Origin: Flavimobilis soli | Lineage (GTDB): Bacteria > Actinomycetota > Actinomycetes > Actinomycetales > Cellulomonadaceae | Length of the DNA stretch: 64,000 nucleotides | Direction: 5' to 3' | Assembly (NCBI RefSeq): GCF_002564025.1 | Contig: NZ_PDJH01000001.1 | Span: forward strand, 806,001-870,000 | In this document: positions 9,859 through 18,985 of the stretch, piece after piece | Position numbering within the stretch: the first letter of the stretch is position 1 | How the letters are laid out: the number at the start of each line of letters is the position of its first letter | Notes under the pieces: generated by a model | Database searches by the model: none | Seen by the model: the letters and a program-made list of their open reading frames with translations, nothing else | Told to the model about the DNA's origin: nothing | Translations under genes and position numbers: made by a program

Positions 9859-11358
9859 TCAGCTCCCTGTGGGCGACTGCTCCGCGGCGGCGAGCGCGAG
9901 CACTCGAGCGTCGTGGTGGTCCCTCAGGACGGGCGAGGACGGCTGCAGCAAGAGCTCGCCGACGACTTCCGTCAGCCGCTCGCGCGCCACGCTCACGAAG
10001 CGCGACTCGCGCTCGGCCGCGTGCTGGCGGCGCGCCCTGCCACGCACGAGCAGCGCGACGACGACGCCCAGCGCCAGCACGCCAGCCCCGACCAGGAGGT
10101 AGGTCCCCGTGCCGACGCCGTCGGGCAGGTCCCACCAGCCGAGCAGGAGAGCGAGTCCCGCACCGGCAGCGATCACGGCAAGGATCCCGAGGACGACGGC
10201 GGACGCCCGCGCACGCCGCACCGCCCTGCCGGGCCCGGCCTCGAGCCGCACGTCGCCGACGGCGCGGTCGACCGCGACCGCGATCTCCTCGGCGGGGGTG
10301 ACGACGCGTTCGAGGTTCTCGCGCCAGCCGGCCGAGAGGTGACGACCGACGCCGTCAAGCCACGAGGTGCGCACGCGGGCGGTGACCTCGGGCGTCACGG
10401 CGACGCCCGCCGCGGCGGCCGAGCCGTCGTCGAGCGTGAGGGCGGCCGTGCGGCCGCGAGCCTCAAGGCCGACGCCGACGGCGAGCGCGTCGACCGCAGG
10501 CGCGACGAACCCGTCGAGGGAGCGCGGGGCCTCGGACGAGAGAGCATCGGCGACCAGGGTTCCCGCGCGGGTCAGCTCGCTGCTGACGCGCACCGACGCG
10601 ACAGAGCGGGCAGCGACGACCTTGGCGAGCCGCGTCCGTAGCTCGTCGACCCCATCCCCCGTGACCGCGGAGACTCCGAGGACGTCGACCACCCCGAGGC
10701 CGTCGTAGGTCAGCAGGCTCGACACGTCGGCGAGGATCTCGTCGCGCTGCGTGGGCGGGACCGTGTCGAGCTGGTTGAGCACGACGAGCATCGACCCCTC
10801 GGCGCCGACGAGGGTCTGCAGGTAACCGGAGTGCAGCGCGTCGTCGGCGTACTTCTGCGGGTCGACGACCCACACGAGAAGGTCGGCCATCGGCACGACG
10901 CGGTCGACGACCTCGCGGTTCTCGGTGCGCACCGAGTCGTGGTCCGGCAGGTCCAGCAGGACGAGGCCGTCGAGCGCCCGCTCGGACTCGTCGTCGAGCG
11001 CGGAGATCCGGTTGATGCGTCGGTCGGCGTCCACGCCGACCCAGTCGAGCAGGGCGTCGGCGTGGTCGCTCCACGCGCACGCGGTCATGCGCGACGTCGT
11101 CGGGCGCTTGACGCCCACGTCAGCGAAGTTCAGGCGGGAGACAGCGTTGAAGAGGCTCGACTTGCCCGAGCCGGTGCCGCCCACGAGCGCGACGACGGTG
11201 TGCTCGACCCCCAGGTCGAGGCGCTCGGACGCGCTCTCGAGCGCCGCGCCCGCGGTGGCGAGAACCTCGGGGTCGCTCCGGTCGGCGATCAGGTCGAGCG
11301 CGCCGCGCAGGTCCTTGACCCGCCCACGAAGGTCAGCCGCATCGGTTCGTGCTCCCAT
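9859..11358 (-). CDS. Dynamin-like membrane GTPase, pair 2 second member
   Basis: About 499 residues. G1 is GGTGSGKSSLFNAVSR, the switch I Thr is in KRPTTSRMT, G3 is DLPDHDS and G4 is NQLD. Two C-terminal hydrophobic segments (AVVLGILAVIAAGAGLALLLG and TYLLVGAGVLALGVVVALLV) form a probable membrane hairpin. Its closest relative in the window is the GTPase at 3903-5582; both share DPQKYADDALH-like text after G3. The ATG at 11358 has a GGAGAGG site 8 bases upstream. A GTG at 11400 would overlap the preceding stop as GTGA, exactly as in pair 1, and would add 14 mostly basic residues; I cannot decide between them. Confidence 0.82.
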   Translation of the reverse strand: MGARTDAADLRGRVKDLRGALDLIADRSDPEVLATAGAALESASERLDLGVEHTVVALVGGTGSGKSSLFNAVSRLNFADVGVKRPTTSRMTACAWSDHADALLDWVGVDADRRINRISALDDESERALDGLVLLDLPDHDSVRTENREVVDRVVPMADLLVWVVDPQKYADDALHSGYLQTLVGAEGSMLVVLNQLDTVPPTQRDEILADVSSLLTYDGLGVVDVLGVSAVTGDGVDELRTRLAKVVAARSVASVRVSSELTRAGTLVADALSSEAPRSLDGFVAPAVDALAVGVGLEARGRTAALTLDDGSAAAAGVAVTPEVTARVRTSWLDGVGRHLSAGWRENLERVVTPAEEIAVAVDRAVGDVRLEAGPGRAVRRARASAVVLGILAVIAAGAGLALLLGWWDLPDGVGTGTYLLVGAGVLALGVVVALLVRGRARRQHAAERESRFVSVARERLTEVVGELLLQPSSPVLRDHHDARVLALAAAEQSPTGS

Positions 11359-11396
11359 TCCGGCATCCTCTCCTCGTGTCCCGCGACGTCCCTTCC

Positions 11397-13070
11397 TCAC
11401 ACCAGGCGGCGAAGCTCGGCGAGCCTCAGCCGCACCGGTGTCGCTGCCTCGTCCTGCAAGGACGGAAGGTCCAGACGCTCAGCGTACGGTCCCTCCTCCT
11501 CCAGCACGACAGCGCGCCCCGTGTCGACGAGGTCCGCCCTGACCTCGTCGAGCAGGTCGGACGCGGCCGCACCGAGGAGCCCGTCGAGCATGCGCTGGGC
11601 GCCCACGTTCCCGAGGGCGGCGACGACCGTGACGGCGCGCAGGCCTTCGACGCCGACGCGGCGTCGGGCGCGACGCACGGCGGCCTCGTCCGCTCGCGCG
11701 TCGAGTCGCTCCCCGACGGCGGCGGTCCACCCGGCGGCCGTGCTCGCGGCGGTCCGCTCCCGCCACGCGTCGATCTCGGGGTCGCCCGCGACGACGGCGC
11801 GCAGCGCGGCTCCCCCGGGCAGCCCCGGGTCGCCCGCGATGGCATCGCCGATCGCGGCCCCGGATACCTCGGAGGCCCGCACGAGCAGCGTCGTGACGGC
11901 GCGCTCCGCCTCCGCGAGCACGGGAGCGAGACTCTCCTCGCGGCGCCGGACGCGGCGGCCCGACGGCGCGCGGAAGCCGGTGGAGGCCCGCAGGATGCCC
12001 GGGTCGGCCTCGATCGCGGCCTGCCAGGCCGCCACGAGGGCGCCGGCGTCGAGGCTCCCGTCCGCGACTGCCTTCTCGACGACGGGGACGCCCGCGGCCG
12101 CGTGGCCGGCGACCTCGGCGCGCAGGCGCCGCGCATCGGCGGCCTGGTCCTCGATCACGGCGGCGAGGTCCTCGAGCTGGCCGGGCAGCGTCGACAGCGC
12201 GCCGCGCAGGGTGCGCAGGATGAGGCGGCGCGCCTGCTCGGCGCCCGCGATCGTGGAGAGCCAGCGGAGGATCCCCGCGACGTCCTTCGCGGGCAGCAGT
12301 CCCTCGTGGGGTCCCGCGTCGGGGACGATGAAGAGCGGGGTCGACTGCATGCCGTGCTCCCGCAAGCGGTCGAGCAGGTCGACGCGCACCTCCGCCACGG
12401 TCGCGCCAGGGGCGCGGTTGAGGACCATCGCCATGGTCGCGCCGCGCTCGCGTGCGGCCGACAGGACGTTCCACGGCAGCGCGTCGCCGTAGCGGGCGGC
12501 GGTCGTCACGAAGAGACCGACGTCCGCGGCAGCGAGGAGCCGTGCTGCAGTCTCGCGGTTGGACCGCAGGAGCGAGTCGAGGTCGGGGGCGTCGAGGATG
12601 CACAGCCCGCGCGGGACGGACTCGTGCGCGACGCGCAGCGCGTCGTCGAGGACCGTGTCCCCGAGGAGGCCCGCGTCGGCGGGGTGGTGCACGAGGACGG
12701 GCTCGCGCGTCGTCGGGCGGATGACGGACGCGCGGGAGACCTCCGCGCCGACGAGCGAGTTCACGAGCGTCGACTTGCCCGCTCCGGTCGAGCCGACGAC
12801 GACCACGACGGCCGGGCGCGAGAGCTCGCGCAGGCGTGGCAGCAGGTGGTCGTCGATCTGCCCGAGCAGCCCGAGCCGCACGTCGCGGCCGTGCTCGGTG
12901 CCGGGCGTGCGCAGCGGCATCTCGAGGTGCTGGATGTCGCGCCGCAGGTCGGTGACGACGTCGAGGAGGGTCGCGTCCGGGTCGACCTCAGGGGTGTCGT
13001 CGTGCGCGAGCTCGGCGTCGCGCAGGGCGGCCGTGCCGTCCAGGGTGCCGTCGCCGCGCTCGTTGCTCAC
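11397..13070 (-). CDS. Dynamin-like GTPase, pair 2 first member, degenerate G4
   Basis: About 557 residues from the GTG at 13070. G1 GSTGAGKSTLVNSLVG, switch I RPTTREPV and G3 DAPDLDS are intact and closely resemble the gene at 5579-7315. The expected guanine-specificity motif reads NRAP where its paralogue has NRVD, so the Asp that contacts guanine is missing. No convincing membrane segment is seen at the C-terminus. It leads the second GTPase pair and has a good promoter whose predicted start site falls on or next to the GTG, suggesting a leaderless mRNA. Confidence 0.8.
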   Translation of the reverse strand: MSNERGDGTLDGTAALRDAELAHDDTPEVDPDATLLDVVTDLRRDIQHLEMPLRTPGTEHGRDVRLGLLGQIDDHLLPRLRELSRPAVVVVVGSTGAGKSTLVNSLVGAEVSRASVIRPTTREPVLVHHPADAGLLGDTVLDDALRVAHESVPRGLCILDAPDLDSLLRSNRETAARLLAAADVGLFVTTAARYGDALPWNVLSAARERGATMAMVLNRAPGATVAEVRVDLLDRLREHGMQSTPLFIVPDAGPHEGLLPAKDVAGILRWLSTIAGAEQARRLILRTLRGALSTLPGQLEDLAAVIEDQAADARRLRAEVAGHAAAGVPVVEKAVADGSLDAGALVAAWQAAIEADPGILRASTGFRAPSGRRVRRREESLAPVLAEAERAVTTLLVRASEVSGAAIGDAIAGDPGLPGGAALRAVVAGDPEIDAWRERTAASTAAGWTAAVGERLDARADEAAVRRARRRVGVEGLRAVTVVAALGNVGAQRMLDGLLGAAASDLLDEVRADLVDTGRAVVLEEEGPYAERLDLPSLQDEAATPVRLRLAELRRLV

Positions 13071-13077
13071 AGTGCCG

Positions 13078-13106
13078 ATTGTCCCAAGTTGCCAGGTCCG
13101 GACCAA
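13078..13106 (-). promoter_or_regulatory. Probable promoter of GTPase pair 2 (leaderless)
   Basis: Reading the minus strand, TTGGTC (13106-13101), a 17-base spacer and GACAAT (13083-13078) match a housekeeping promoter. The transcription start expected 6-8 bases downstream would fall at about 13070-13072, on the GTG start itself. No ribosome-binding site precedes that GTG, consistent with leaderless translation, which is common in actinobacteria. Confidence 0.5.
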
Positions 13107-13155
13107 ACGCGCGCGCCGCGCCGGACGCGGTGATCGGTCACACGGGTACGCAGAG

Positions 13156-13228
13156 CGCCCCCGACAGGACTCGAACCTGCAACCGACGGATTAGAAGGCC
13201 GTTGCTCTATCCATTGAGCTACGGAGGC
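13156..13228 (-). tRNA. tRNA-Arg (anticodon TCT)
   Basis: The minus strand folds as a 73-base cloverleaf. The acceptor arm is GCCTCCG with CGGGGGC, the D arm is GCTCAATGGATAGAGC, the anticodon loop is CTTCTAA giving TCT, and the T arm contains GGTTCGAGTCC. The top of the anticodon stem has one C-T mismatch. CCA is not encoded. Confidence 0.93.
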
Positions 13229-13237
13229 GCCTCGATT

Positions 13238-13954
13238 CTACCGTTGCGCAGCAGGAGGCCGGTCCTGCGCCGGCCACCTGTCGACGCACACGACGACGCC
13301 GAGCACCGCTATCGCGAGGCACGCGCCCGCGAGGACGTCGGTGACGAAGTGGTAGCCGAGGTAGAGCCGCGTCGCGGCCACGACCACGATCACGACGACG
13401 CTCACGACCGCCCACACGACCGTCGCCCGCCAGGTCCGTCGTGACCGGGCGACGAGGTAGGCGAGCACGAGGACGAGGGTCGCGGCCCCGATCGTGTGGC
13501 CCGACGGGAACGACGCCGACGTCTCGACGCCGGGCACGCTCATCGACACCTCGGGCGGCCGCGGGCGGCCGACGAGCGCCTTGATCGCAGTGCTGACCGA
13601 GACGGCGAGGAGCATCGCGGCGACGAGCAGAGCAGGGTCCCGCCAGCGCTTCGAGACCGCCCACCACGCACCGCAGCCGACGGCGACGAGCACCGGCAGG
13701 ATCGTCGGACCGAACGTGTTGGTCACGCCCGTCGCGATCGACGTGAGCCAGGGGACGCGGTTGTCGGCGAGCCACTCGAGGACGGGCTGGTCGACGAGCC
13801 ACACGTCGTCCTGCTCGTCCACGGCGTCGAGGACACCGGCGAAGAGCCCGATGCCGAGCGCGACGAGCAGGGCGCCGGGGAGGAGGGTGAGCAGAGCCTG
13901 GCCCCTCGGCGACGCGGAGGGACGGGCGACCTGGGTGCTCGGAGCCTCGGGCAT
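13238..13954 (-). CDS. PAP2-family membrane phosphatase
   Basis: A 238-residue integral membrane protein with about six hydrophobic segments. The three type-2 phosphatidic-acid phosphatase motifs are visible: [18 protein letters not shown], and [16 protein letters not shown], whose catalytic His residues face the outside in this family. Such enzymes dephosphorylate lipid pyrophosphates or phosphatidates (undecaprenyl-PP recycling is one possibility). It is divergent from orn and lies just downstream of tRNA-Arg. Confidence 0.88.
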   Translation of the reverse strand: MPEAPSTQVARPSASPRGQALLTLLPGALLVALGIGLFAGVLDAVDEQDDVWLVDQPVLEWLADNRVPWLTSIATGVTNTFGPTILPVLVAVGCGAWWAVSKRWRDPALLVAAMLLAVSVSTAIKALVGRPRPPEVSMSVPGVETSASFPSGHTIGAATLVLVLAYLVARSRRTWRATVVWAVVSVVVIVVVAATRLYLGYHFVTDVLAGACLAIAVLGVVVCVDRWPAQDRPPAAQR

Positions 13955-14008
13955 GCCTCGACGCTAGCCGAGCGGGGCCGGCCCCACACCCGCGCGTACC
14001 CTGGACCA

Positions 14009-14686
14009 GTGGCCAGCAACCTGAACAACGACCGGATCGTGTGGATCGACTGCGAGATGACCGGCCTGGACCTCCAGGCCGACGCGCTCATCGAGGTCGC
14101 CGCGGTCGTCACCGACTCCGAGCTCAACGTCCTCGGCGAGGGCGTCGACGTCGTCATCCGTCCCGAGCCCGCCGCGCTCGAGCAGATGAACGACTTCGTC
14201 CGTGACATGCACACGACGTCCGGCCTGCTCGACGAGCTCGACGCCGGCATGACGCTCGAGGACGCTCAGCAGGCCGTCCTCGACTACGTCCGTGCGTGGG
14301 TCCCGGACCCGGGCCGCGCCCCGCTCGCCGGAAACTCGGTCGGGACCGACAAGGCGTTCCTCGACCGTGACATGCCCGAGCTCGCCGGTCACCTGCACTA
14401 CCGGATCATCGACGTCTCCTCGATCAAGGAGCTAGCGCGGCGCTGGTACCCGCGGGCCTACTTCCAGTCGCCCGAGAAGCACGGGGGCCACCGCGCGCTC
14501 GCCGACATCCTCGAGAGCATCGACGAGCTGCGCTACTACCGGGAGGCGATCTTCGTGCCGCAGCCTGGCCCGGACTCGGTCACCGCGAAGGCTGTCTCCG
14601 CCAGGATCAGCGAGACGAGCGTCACGATCCGCGAGAGCGGCACGACCGACCCCGGAAACCCTGTACACTCGTCTACGGCCCGGTGA
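14009..14686 (+). CDS. orn: Oligoribonuclease
   Basis: Orn is a 3'-5' DEDDh exoribonuclease that finishes RNA turnover by degrading 2-5 nt oligoribonucleotides and pGpG. The sequence begins [21 protein letters not shown] (DEDD motif I) and contains [16 protein letters not shown] and [38 protein letters not shown] carries the last His and Asp of motif III. The 225-residue length includes a ~30-residue C-terminal tail beyond the E. coli protein (181). GTG at 14009 is chosen because V-A-S-N-L-N-N directly precedes the conserved start. Confidence 0.95.
   Translation: MASNLNNDRIVWIDCEMTGLDLQADALIEVAAVVTDSELNVLGEGVDVVIRPEPAALEQMNDFVRDMHTTSGLLDELDAGMTLEDAQQAVLDYVRAWVPDPGRAPLAGNSVGTDKAFLDRDMPELAGHLHYRIIDVSSIKELARRWYPRAYFQSPEKHGGHRALADILESIDELRYYREAIFVPQPGPDSVTAKAVSARISETSVTIRESGTTDPGNPVHSSTAR
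14664..14669 (+). promoter_or_regulatory. Possible -10 box of tRNA-His promoter
   Basis: TACACT occurs inside the 3' end of orn, about 75 bases before the mature tRNA-His. It resembles the -10 boxes of stable-RNA promoters, but a clear -35 is not seen. Weak evidence. Confidence 0.25.
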
Positions 14687-14745
14687 GCCTGGCTCGCCGG
14701 ACCGCGCTGTTGATGCCGGTCTGACCGGTTCGCACAGCACACATG

Positions 14746-14818
14746 GTGGGTATAGCTCAGCTGGTAGAGCACCTGGTTGTGGTCCAGGGGGTCGCGGGTT
14801 CAAGTCCCGTTACTCACC
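14746..14818 (+). tRNA. tRNA-His (anticodon GTG)
   Basis: The acceptor arms are GTGGGTA and TACTCAC, the D arm is AGCTCAGCTGGTAGAGC, the anticodon loop is TTGTGGT giving GTG, and the T arm contains GGGTTCAAGTCCC. A G at 14745 and a C at 14818 provide the G-1:C73 pair specific to tRNA-His. The bases 14819-14821 read CCA, so this tRNA encodes its 3' end, unlike the other tRNAs in the window. Confidence 0.96.
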
Positions 14819-14823
14819 CCATG

Positions 14824-14855
14824 CGAAGGCCCGGTCCGTGAGGACCGGGCCTTCG
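14824..14855 (+). terminator. Hairpin terminator after tRNA-His
   Basis: Perfect 14-base arms (14824-14837 and 14842-14855) are separated by GTGA, beginning 2 bases after the tRNA CCA. There is no T tract. Confidence 0.75.
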
Positions 14856-14950
14856 TCGTTCCCGGGCGCTCGTCGCCGCCCGCCGTTCCTCGTCTCCAGG
14901 CGCAGGGCGACGCCCTGGGCACGTCCTTCTCCCCCGGTTAGCGTGAGGGG

Positions 14951-15418
14951 ATGGCCATCAGGACGGCAGACGCCCCGCGTGTCGGCACCGCGGAGGCGGC
15001 GCGGCTGCGCGACATCGCCACGATGCGCCGCGTCCGCGACCGGATCGATCGCGAGTTCGCCTCCCCGCTCGACGTCGAGGCGCTCGCTCGGGGCGTGCAC
15101 ATGTCCGCCGGGCACCTGAGCCGCGAGTTCCGCCGCGTGTACGGGGAGCCTCCGTACTCCTACCTCATGACCCGCCGCATCGAGCGCGCGATGACCCTGC
15201 TCCGGCGCGGCGACATGACCGTCACCGAGGTGTGCTTCGCCGTCGGCTTCTCCTCGCTCGGGACGTTCAGCACGCGGTTCGCCGAGCTCGTCGGCGTGCC
15301 GCCGAGCGTCTACCGCCGCGACTCGTCGCGTGCCGCAGAGGGCATCCCGCCGTGCCTCGCCCGGCAGGTCACGCGACCGGTCAGGAATCGAGAAGCGCGG
15401 CCAGGTCCGCGCGCCTAG
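14951..15418 (+). CDS. AraC-family transcriptional regulator (DNA-binding domain only)
   Basis: 155 residues made almost entirely of the double helix-turn-helix AraC domain: LDVEALARGVHMSAGHLSRE is the first HTH, and MTVTEVCFAVGFSSLGTFST with RFAELVGVPPSVYR the second. There is no N-terminal cupin or other sensor domain. The VOC-family gene begins 11 bases after its stop. Such AraC-VOC pairs are common, and the regulator probably controls its neighbour in response to an unknown signal. Confidence 0.88.
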   Translation: MAIRTADAPRVGTAEAARLRDIATMRRVRDRIDREFASPLDVEALARGVHMSAGHLSREFRRVYGEPPYSYLMTRRIERAMTLLRRGDMTVTEVCFAVGFSSLGTFSTRFAELVGVPPSVYRRDSSRAAEGIPPCLARQVTRPVRNREARPGPRA

Positions 15419-15428
15419 CGTCGGCTCC

Positions 15429-15836
15429 ATGGACATCTCGATTCACTACGCGTTCCTCCCCCACACCGACCCCGACGCCTCGCTCGCGTTCTACCGCGAC
15501 CTCCTCGGCTTCGAGGTCCGCAACGACGTCGGCTACGGCGACATGCGCTGGATCACGGTCGCGCCTCCTGGCTCGACGACGTCGCTCGTCCTCACGCCGC
15601 CCAACGTCGACCCGGGCCTCTCGGACGACGAGAAGCGCACGGTCCTCGAGCTCATGGCGAAGGGCGCGTACGGCGCCCTGACTCTCGCGTCCGACGACCT
15701 CGACGGACTGTTCGCGCGCCTGCAGGCCGCCGGGGTCGACGTCGTGCAGGAGCCTGCCGACCAGGACTACGGCGTGCGCGACTGCGCCTTGCGCGACCCG
15801 TCCGGCAACCTGCTGCGCATCAACCAGCGCGCCTGA
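15429..15836 (+). CDS. VOC-family (glyoxalase/bleomycin-resistance-like) protein
   Basis: 135 residues with two beta-alpha-beta-beta-beta modules: IHYAFLPHTDPDASLAFYRDLLGFEVRND and LFARLQAAGVDVVQEPADQDYGVRDCALRDPSGNLLRINQ. The N-terminal His and the C-terminal Asp-Pro-x-Gly-Asn region are placed as in VOC metalloenzymes. It follows the AraC regulator closely. The substrate is unknown. The start at 15429 follows GGCTCC with no strong ribosome-binding site, so it may be translated by coupling. Confidence 0.85.
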   Translation: MDISIHYAFLPHTDPDASLAFYRDLLGFEVRNDVGYGDMRWITVAPPGSTTSLVLTPPNVDPGLSDDEKRTVLELMAKGAYGALTLASDDLDGLFARLQAAGVDVVQEPADQDYGVRDCALRDPSGNLLRINQRA

Positions 15837-15851
15837 CCCCGCGCCGCCCGC

Positions 15852-17330
15852 TCACGCGAACGGGTCGCCCGTGAGCGTGTACTTCGTCTGCAGGTACTCG
15901 TCGATGCCCTCGGCGCCGCCCTCGCGGCCCAGGCCCGAGTACTTCCATCCCCCGAACGGCGCCGCCGCGTTCGAGACGACACCCGCGTTGACCCCGACCA
16001 TGCCGGACTCGAGCCGCTCGATCATCCGCTGCCCGCGCGTGAGCGACCGCGTGTACACGTAGGCGACGAGCCCGTGCGGGGTGTCGTTCGCACGACGGAC
16101 TGCCTCGTCCTCGTCGTCGAACGTCGAGATCGCGAGGACCGGACCGAAGATCTCCTCGCGCAGCACGTCGGAGCCCGGCGCGACGTCGGTCAGGATCGTC
16201 GCCGGGTAGAAGCTGCCCGGTCCGTCGAGCGGCGCTCCGCCCGTGCGGAGCACCGCTCCGCGCGCGACGGCGTCCTCGACGAGGGCGTGCACGCGCTCGA
16301 CCGCGTCGTCGTCGATGAGCGGGCCGATCACCACGCCCTCCTCCGTGCCGCGGCCCGTGCAGAACGCCTCGACCCGCTCGGTCACGCGGCGCGCGAAGTC
16401 GTCCGCGACGGAGCTGTGCACGAGGAACCGGTTGGCGGCAGTGCAGGCCTGGCCGGTGTTGCGGAACTTCGCCGCGAGCGCCCCCTCGACCGCGGCGTCC
16501 AGGTCGGCGTCGTCGAAGACGATGAACGGGGCGTTGCCGCCGAGCTCCATCGAGGTCCGCAGGACGCCGTCGGCGGCCTGCCGCAGCAGCGACTGCCCGA
16601 CGGCGGTCGAACCCGTGAAGGACAGCTTGCGCAGGCGCGGGTCGGTGAGGACCGCCTCGGAGACGGGGCCCGTCTGCCTCGTCGTGATCACGTTGACGAC
16701 GCCCGCGGGCACACCCGCCTCCTCGAGGATCGTCGCGAGCAGGAGCGTCGTCAGCGGCGTCGCGCTCGCCGGCTTCACGACGACCGTGCAGCCCGCCGCG
16801 AGCGCGGGAGCGATCTTGCGCGTCGCCATCGCGAGCGGGAAGTTCCAGGGCGTCACGAGGTAACACGGCCCGACCGGGTGCCGGGTGACGATCATGCGGC
16901 CCGTGCCCTCCGGCGTCGGGCCGTAGCGTCCCTGGACGCGCGCGGCCTCCTCGCTGAACCAACGCAGGAACTCGGAGCCGTACGTGACCTCGGCGCGCGA
17001 CTCAGCGAGCGGCTTGCCCATCTCGAGGGTCATGAGCAGCGCGAGGTCGTCCGCGCGCTCCTGGACGAGGTCGAACGCGCGGCGCAACGTCTCCGCGCGC
17101 TCGCGCGCGGGCGTCGTCGACCATGCGGGGAAGGCGTCGCACGCGGCGTCGAGCGCCGCGCGCCCGTCGTCGGCGGTCGCGCTCGCGACCTGGGTGAGGA
17201 CTGCTCCCGTCGCGGGGTCGTGCACGGCGAACGTCCCGCCGTCGGCCGCCTCGCGCCACTTCCCGCCGATGAACAGCCCGCTCGGGACGCGCTCCAGCAG
17301 CGCGCGTTCCTGTTCCTGCTCCTGACCCAT
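15852..17330 (-). CDS. gabD: Aldehyde dehydrogenase, probable succinate-semialdehyde dehydrogenase
   Basis: 492 residues of the ALDH superfamily. Visible features are VTPWNFPLAMATRKIAPALA, KPASATPLTTLLLA, the NAD(P)-binding SFTGSTAVGQSLL, the catalytic Glu in SMELGGNAPFIVFDDAD and the catalytic Cys in FRNTGQACTAANR. IFGPVLAIS and the C-terminal KYTLTGDPFA also match. The overall text is closest to NAD(P)-dependent succinate-semialdehyde dehydrogenases, which finish GABA degradation to succinate. ATG at 17330 follows AGGAGGAGCC. The substrate is inferred from family resemblance only. Confidence 0.85.
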   Translation of the reverse strand: MGQEQEQERALLERVPSGLFIGGKWREAADGGTFAVHDPATGAVLTQVASATADDGRAALDAACDAFPAWSTTPARERAETLRRAFDLVQERADDLALLMTLEMGKPLAESRAEVTYGSEFLRWFSEEAARVQGRYGPTPEGTGRMIVTRHPVGPCYLVTPWNFPLAMATRKIAPALAAGCTVVVKPASATPLTTLLLATILEEAGVPAGVVNVITTRQTGPVSEAVLTDPRLRKLSFTGSTAVGQSLLRQAADGVLRTSMELGGNAPFIVFDDADLDAAVEGALAAKFRNTGQACTAANRFLVHSSVADDFARRVTERVEAFCTGRGTEEGVVIGPLIDDDAVERVHALVEDAVARGAVLRTGGAPLDGPGSFYPATILTDVAPGSDVLREEIFGPVLAISTFDDEDEAVRRANDTPHGLVAYVYTRSLTRGQRMIERLESGMVGVNAGVVSNAAAPFGGWKYSGLGREGGAEGIDEYLQTKYTLTGDPFA

Positions 17331-17395
17331 GGCTCCTCCTGCGCGACATCGGGACTCTCGACTGTAGGCGCAGGGGCGGAGCTCCGCCGGGCACG

Positions 17396-17434
17396 GCACC
17401 GGCCCGGTCCCGCACGCGGGGCCGGGCCGGGTGC
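17396..17434 (-). terminator. Hairpin terminator after the TrpB-like gene
   Basis: An inverted repeat with arms starting GCACCGGCCCGG and returning CCGGGCCGGGTGC encloses a GC-rich loop. It ends 4 bases before the stop of the TrpB-like gene, on the side where its transcription should end. Confidence 0.65.
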
Positions 17435-17437
17435 CGG

Positions 17438-18748
17438 TCAGAGGTACGCGGAGTACGCGGGAAGGTCCAGCACGCCGTTGCCGGACAGGCCGATGACGAT
17501 GACCTCACCGTCCGCGGCCGTCCGAGCGTGCGCGACGGCACCCGCGACCGCGTGCGTCGACTCGGGCGCCGGGATGATGCCCTCCGCGCGCGCGAACAGC
17601 AGACCCGCCGCGAACGCGTCGTCCTGCTCGACGGCGATCGCGTCCATGAGGCCGAGGTGCACCGCGTGCGACACCATCGGGCTCATCCCGTGGTACCGCA
17701 GGCCGCCCGCGTGGATCGACGGCGGGACGAAGTCCTTGCCGAGCGTGTACATCTTCATGAGCGGCGTCAGGCCCGCGACGTCGCCCGCGTCGTAGCGGTA
17801 CTCCCCCTGCGTGAGCGACGGGCAGGCCGCCGGCTCGCACGCGACGAGCCGCGTCGTCGTGCCCTCGCGGAGGTTCTGCCCGAGGAACGGGAACGTCAGG
17901 CCTGCGAGGTTGGAGCCGCCACCCGCGCACCCGAAGACGACGTCCGCACCCTTCTCCCCCGCCTCCGCGAGCTGGACGAGGGCCTCCTGGCCGATGACCG
18001 ACTGGTGCAGCATGACGTGGTTGAGGACGCTGCCGAGCGCGTAGTGCGCCCCCGGGTCCTTGACTGCGGCCTCGACGGCCTCGGAGATCGCCATGCCGAG
18101 CGAGCCGGTCGTGTCCGGGTACGCCTCACGCATCGCCCGGCCTGCGTCGGTCAGCTCGGACGGGGAGGAGTGGCACACGCTGCCGTACGTCTCCATCTGC
18201 ATGCGCCGGTACGGCTTTGCGTCGTACGACGCGCGGACCTGCCACACCTCGCACGTCAGGCCGAGCAGCGCGGCGGCGAAGGAGAGGGAGGCGCCCCACT
18301 GGCCTGCGCCCGTCTCGGTCGTCAGGCGCGTCGTGCCCTCGAGTGCGTTGTAGTACGCCTGCGGCACGGCCGTGTTCGGCTTGTGCGACCCGACCGGGCT
18401 GACGCCCTCGTACTTGTAGTAGATCCGTGCCTTCGTGCCGAGCGCGCGCTCGAGGCGAGACGCCCGCACGAGAGGCGACGGCCGCCACCCGGCGTAGATC
18501 TCACGGACCGCCTGCGGGATCTCGACATACCGCTCGGTCGTGACCTCCTGCTCGATGAGCGCCATCGGGAAGAGCGGTGCGAGGTCGGCGGGCGTGAGCG
18601 GCTCGCCCGTGCCGGGGTTGAGGTGCGGCGGGACCGGCTCGGGAAGGTCCGCCGCGAGGTTGTACCAGTGCGTCGGAACCGTGGACGGCACCGCCGTCCC
18701 GAGCGGCTCGATCGCCACGGCCGGCGGCATCGCCTGGGTGTGGGTCAT
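17438..18748 (-). CDS. TrpB2-type tryptophan synthase beta-like PLP enzyme
   Basis: 436 residues. The fold-type II PLP enzyme features are [16 protein letters not shown], where the Lys forms the Schiff base, [20 protein letters not shown], and the phosphate-binding [11 protein letters not shown]. The long N-terminal region with [12 protein letters not shown] and the [13 protein letters not shown] text mark the TrpB2 subfamily. That subfamily is usually not linked to trpA and can condense indole with serine or O-phosphoserine. No other trp gene is near. ATG at 18748 follows GAAGGAGAGTC. Confidence 0.85.
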   Translation of the reverse strand: MTHTQAMPPAVAIEPLGTAVPSTVPTHWYNLAADLPEPVPPHLNPGTGEPLTPADLAPLFPMALIEQEVTTERYVEIPQAVREIYAGWRPSPLVRASRLERALGTKARIYYKYEGVSPVGSHKPNTAVPQAYYNALEGTTRLTTETGAGQWGASLSFAAALLGLTCEVWQVRASYDAKPYRRMQMETYGSVCHSSPSELTDAGRAMREAYPDTTGSLGMAISEAVEAAVKDPGAHYALGSVLNHVMLHQSVIGQEALVQLAEAGEKGADVVFGCAGGGSNLAGLTFPFLGQNLREGTTTRLVACEPAACPSLTQGEYRYDAGDVAGLTPLMKMYTLGKDFVPPSIHAGGLRYHGMSPMVSHAVHLGLMDAIAVEQDDAFAAGLLFARAEGIIPAPESTHAVAGAVAHARTAADGEVIVIGLSGNGVLDLPAYSAYL

Positions 18749-18985
18749 GACTCTCCTTCGTGTTCGACCGGGTCAACCGGTCCCACGAAGCCTGCGAGAC
18801 CGGACATGAGAACGGTCAGCGCTAGGGACGCCACCGTCAGTGGTGGCGCCATCCGTCAAGTGCCGTGAGCAGGATCACACGGCGACCGTAGGGCAACCGC
18901 GCAACAGCAGGCCTGGACGTCTCGCCCACCGGACGGGGGCCGCGTACGGGCTTCGTGAGGTGGGGGAGCTCAGGCAGAGCCAGGG
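18749..18985. promoter_or_regulatory. Upstream region of the TrpB-like gene with two inverted repeats
   Basis: The 237-base gap holds ACCGG-gtcaa-CCGGT at 18767-18781, 19 bases before the TrpB-like ATG, and GCCACC-gtcagt-GGTGGC at 18830-18847. Either could be an operator or an attenuator-like hairpin. No leader peptide rich in Trp was found, and no RNA family is recognised. Confidence 0.25.

Noticed and set aside
11360..11400. Firm assignment of the GTG at 11400 as the start of pair 2 GTPase
   Set aside because: The GTGA overlap favours it, but the ATG at 11358 has a strong GGAGAGG site and the extra residues are basic and non-conserved. Left open.
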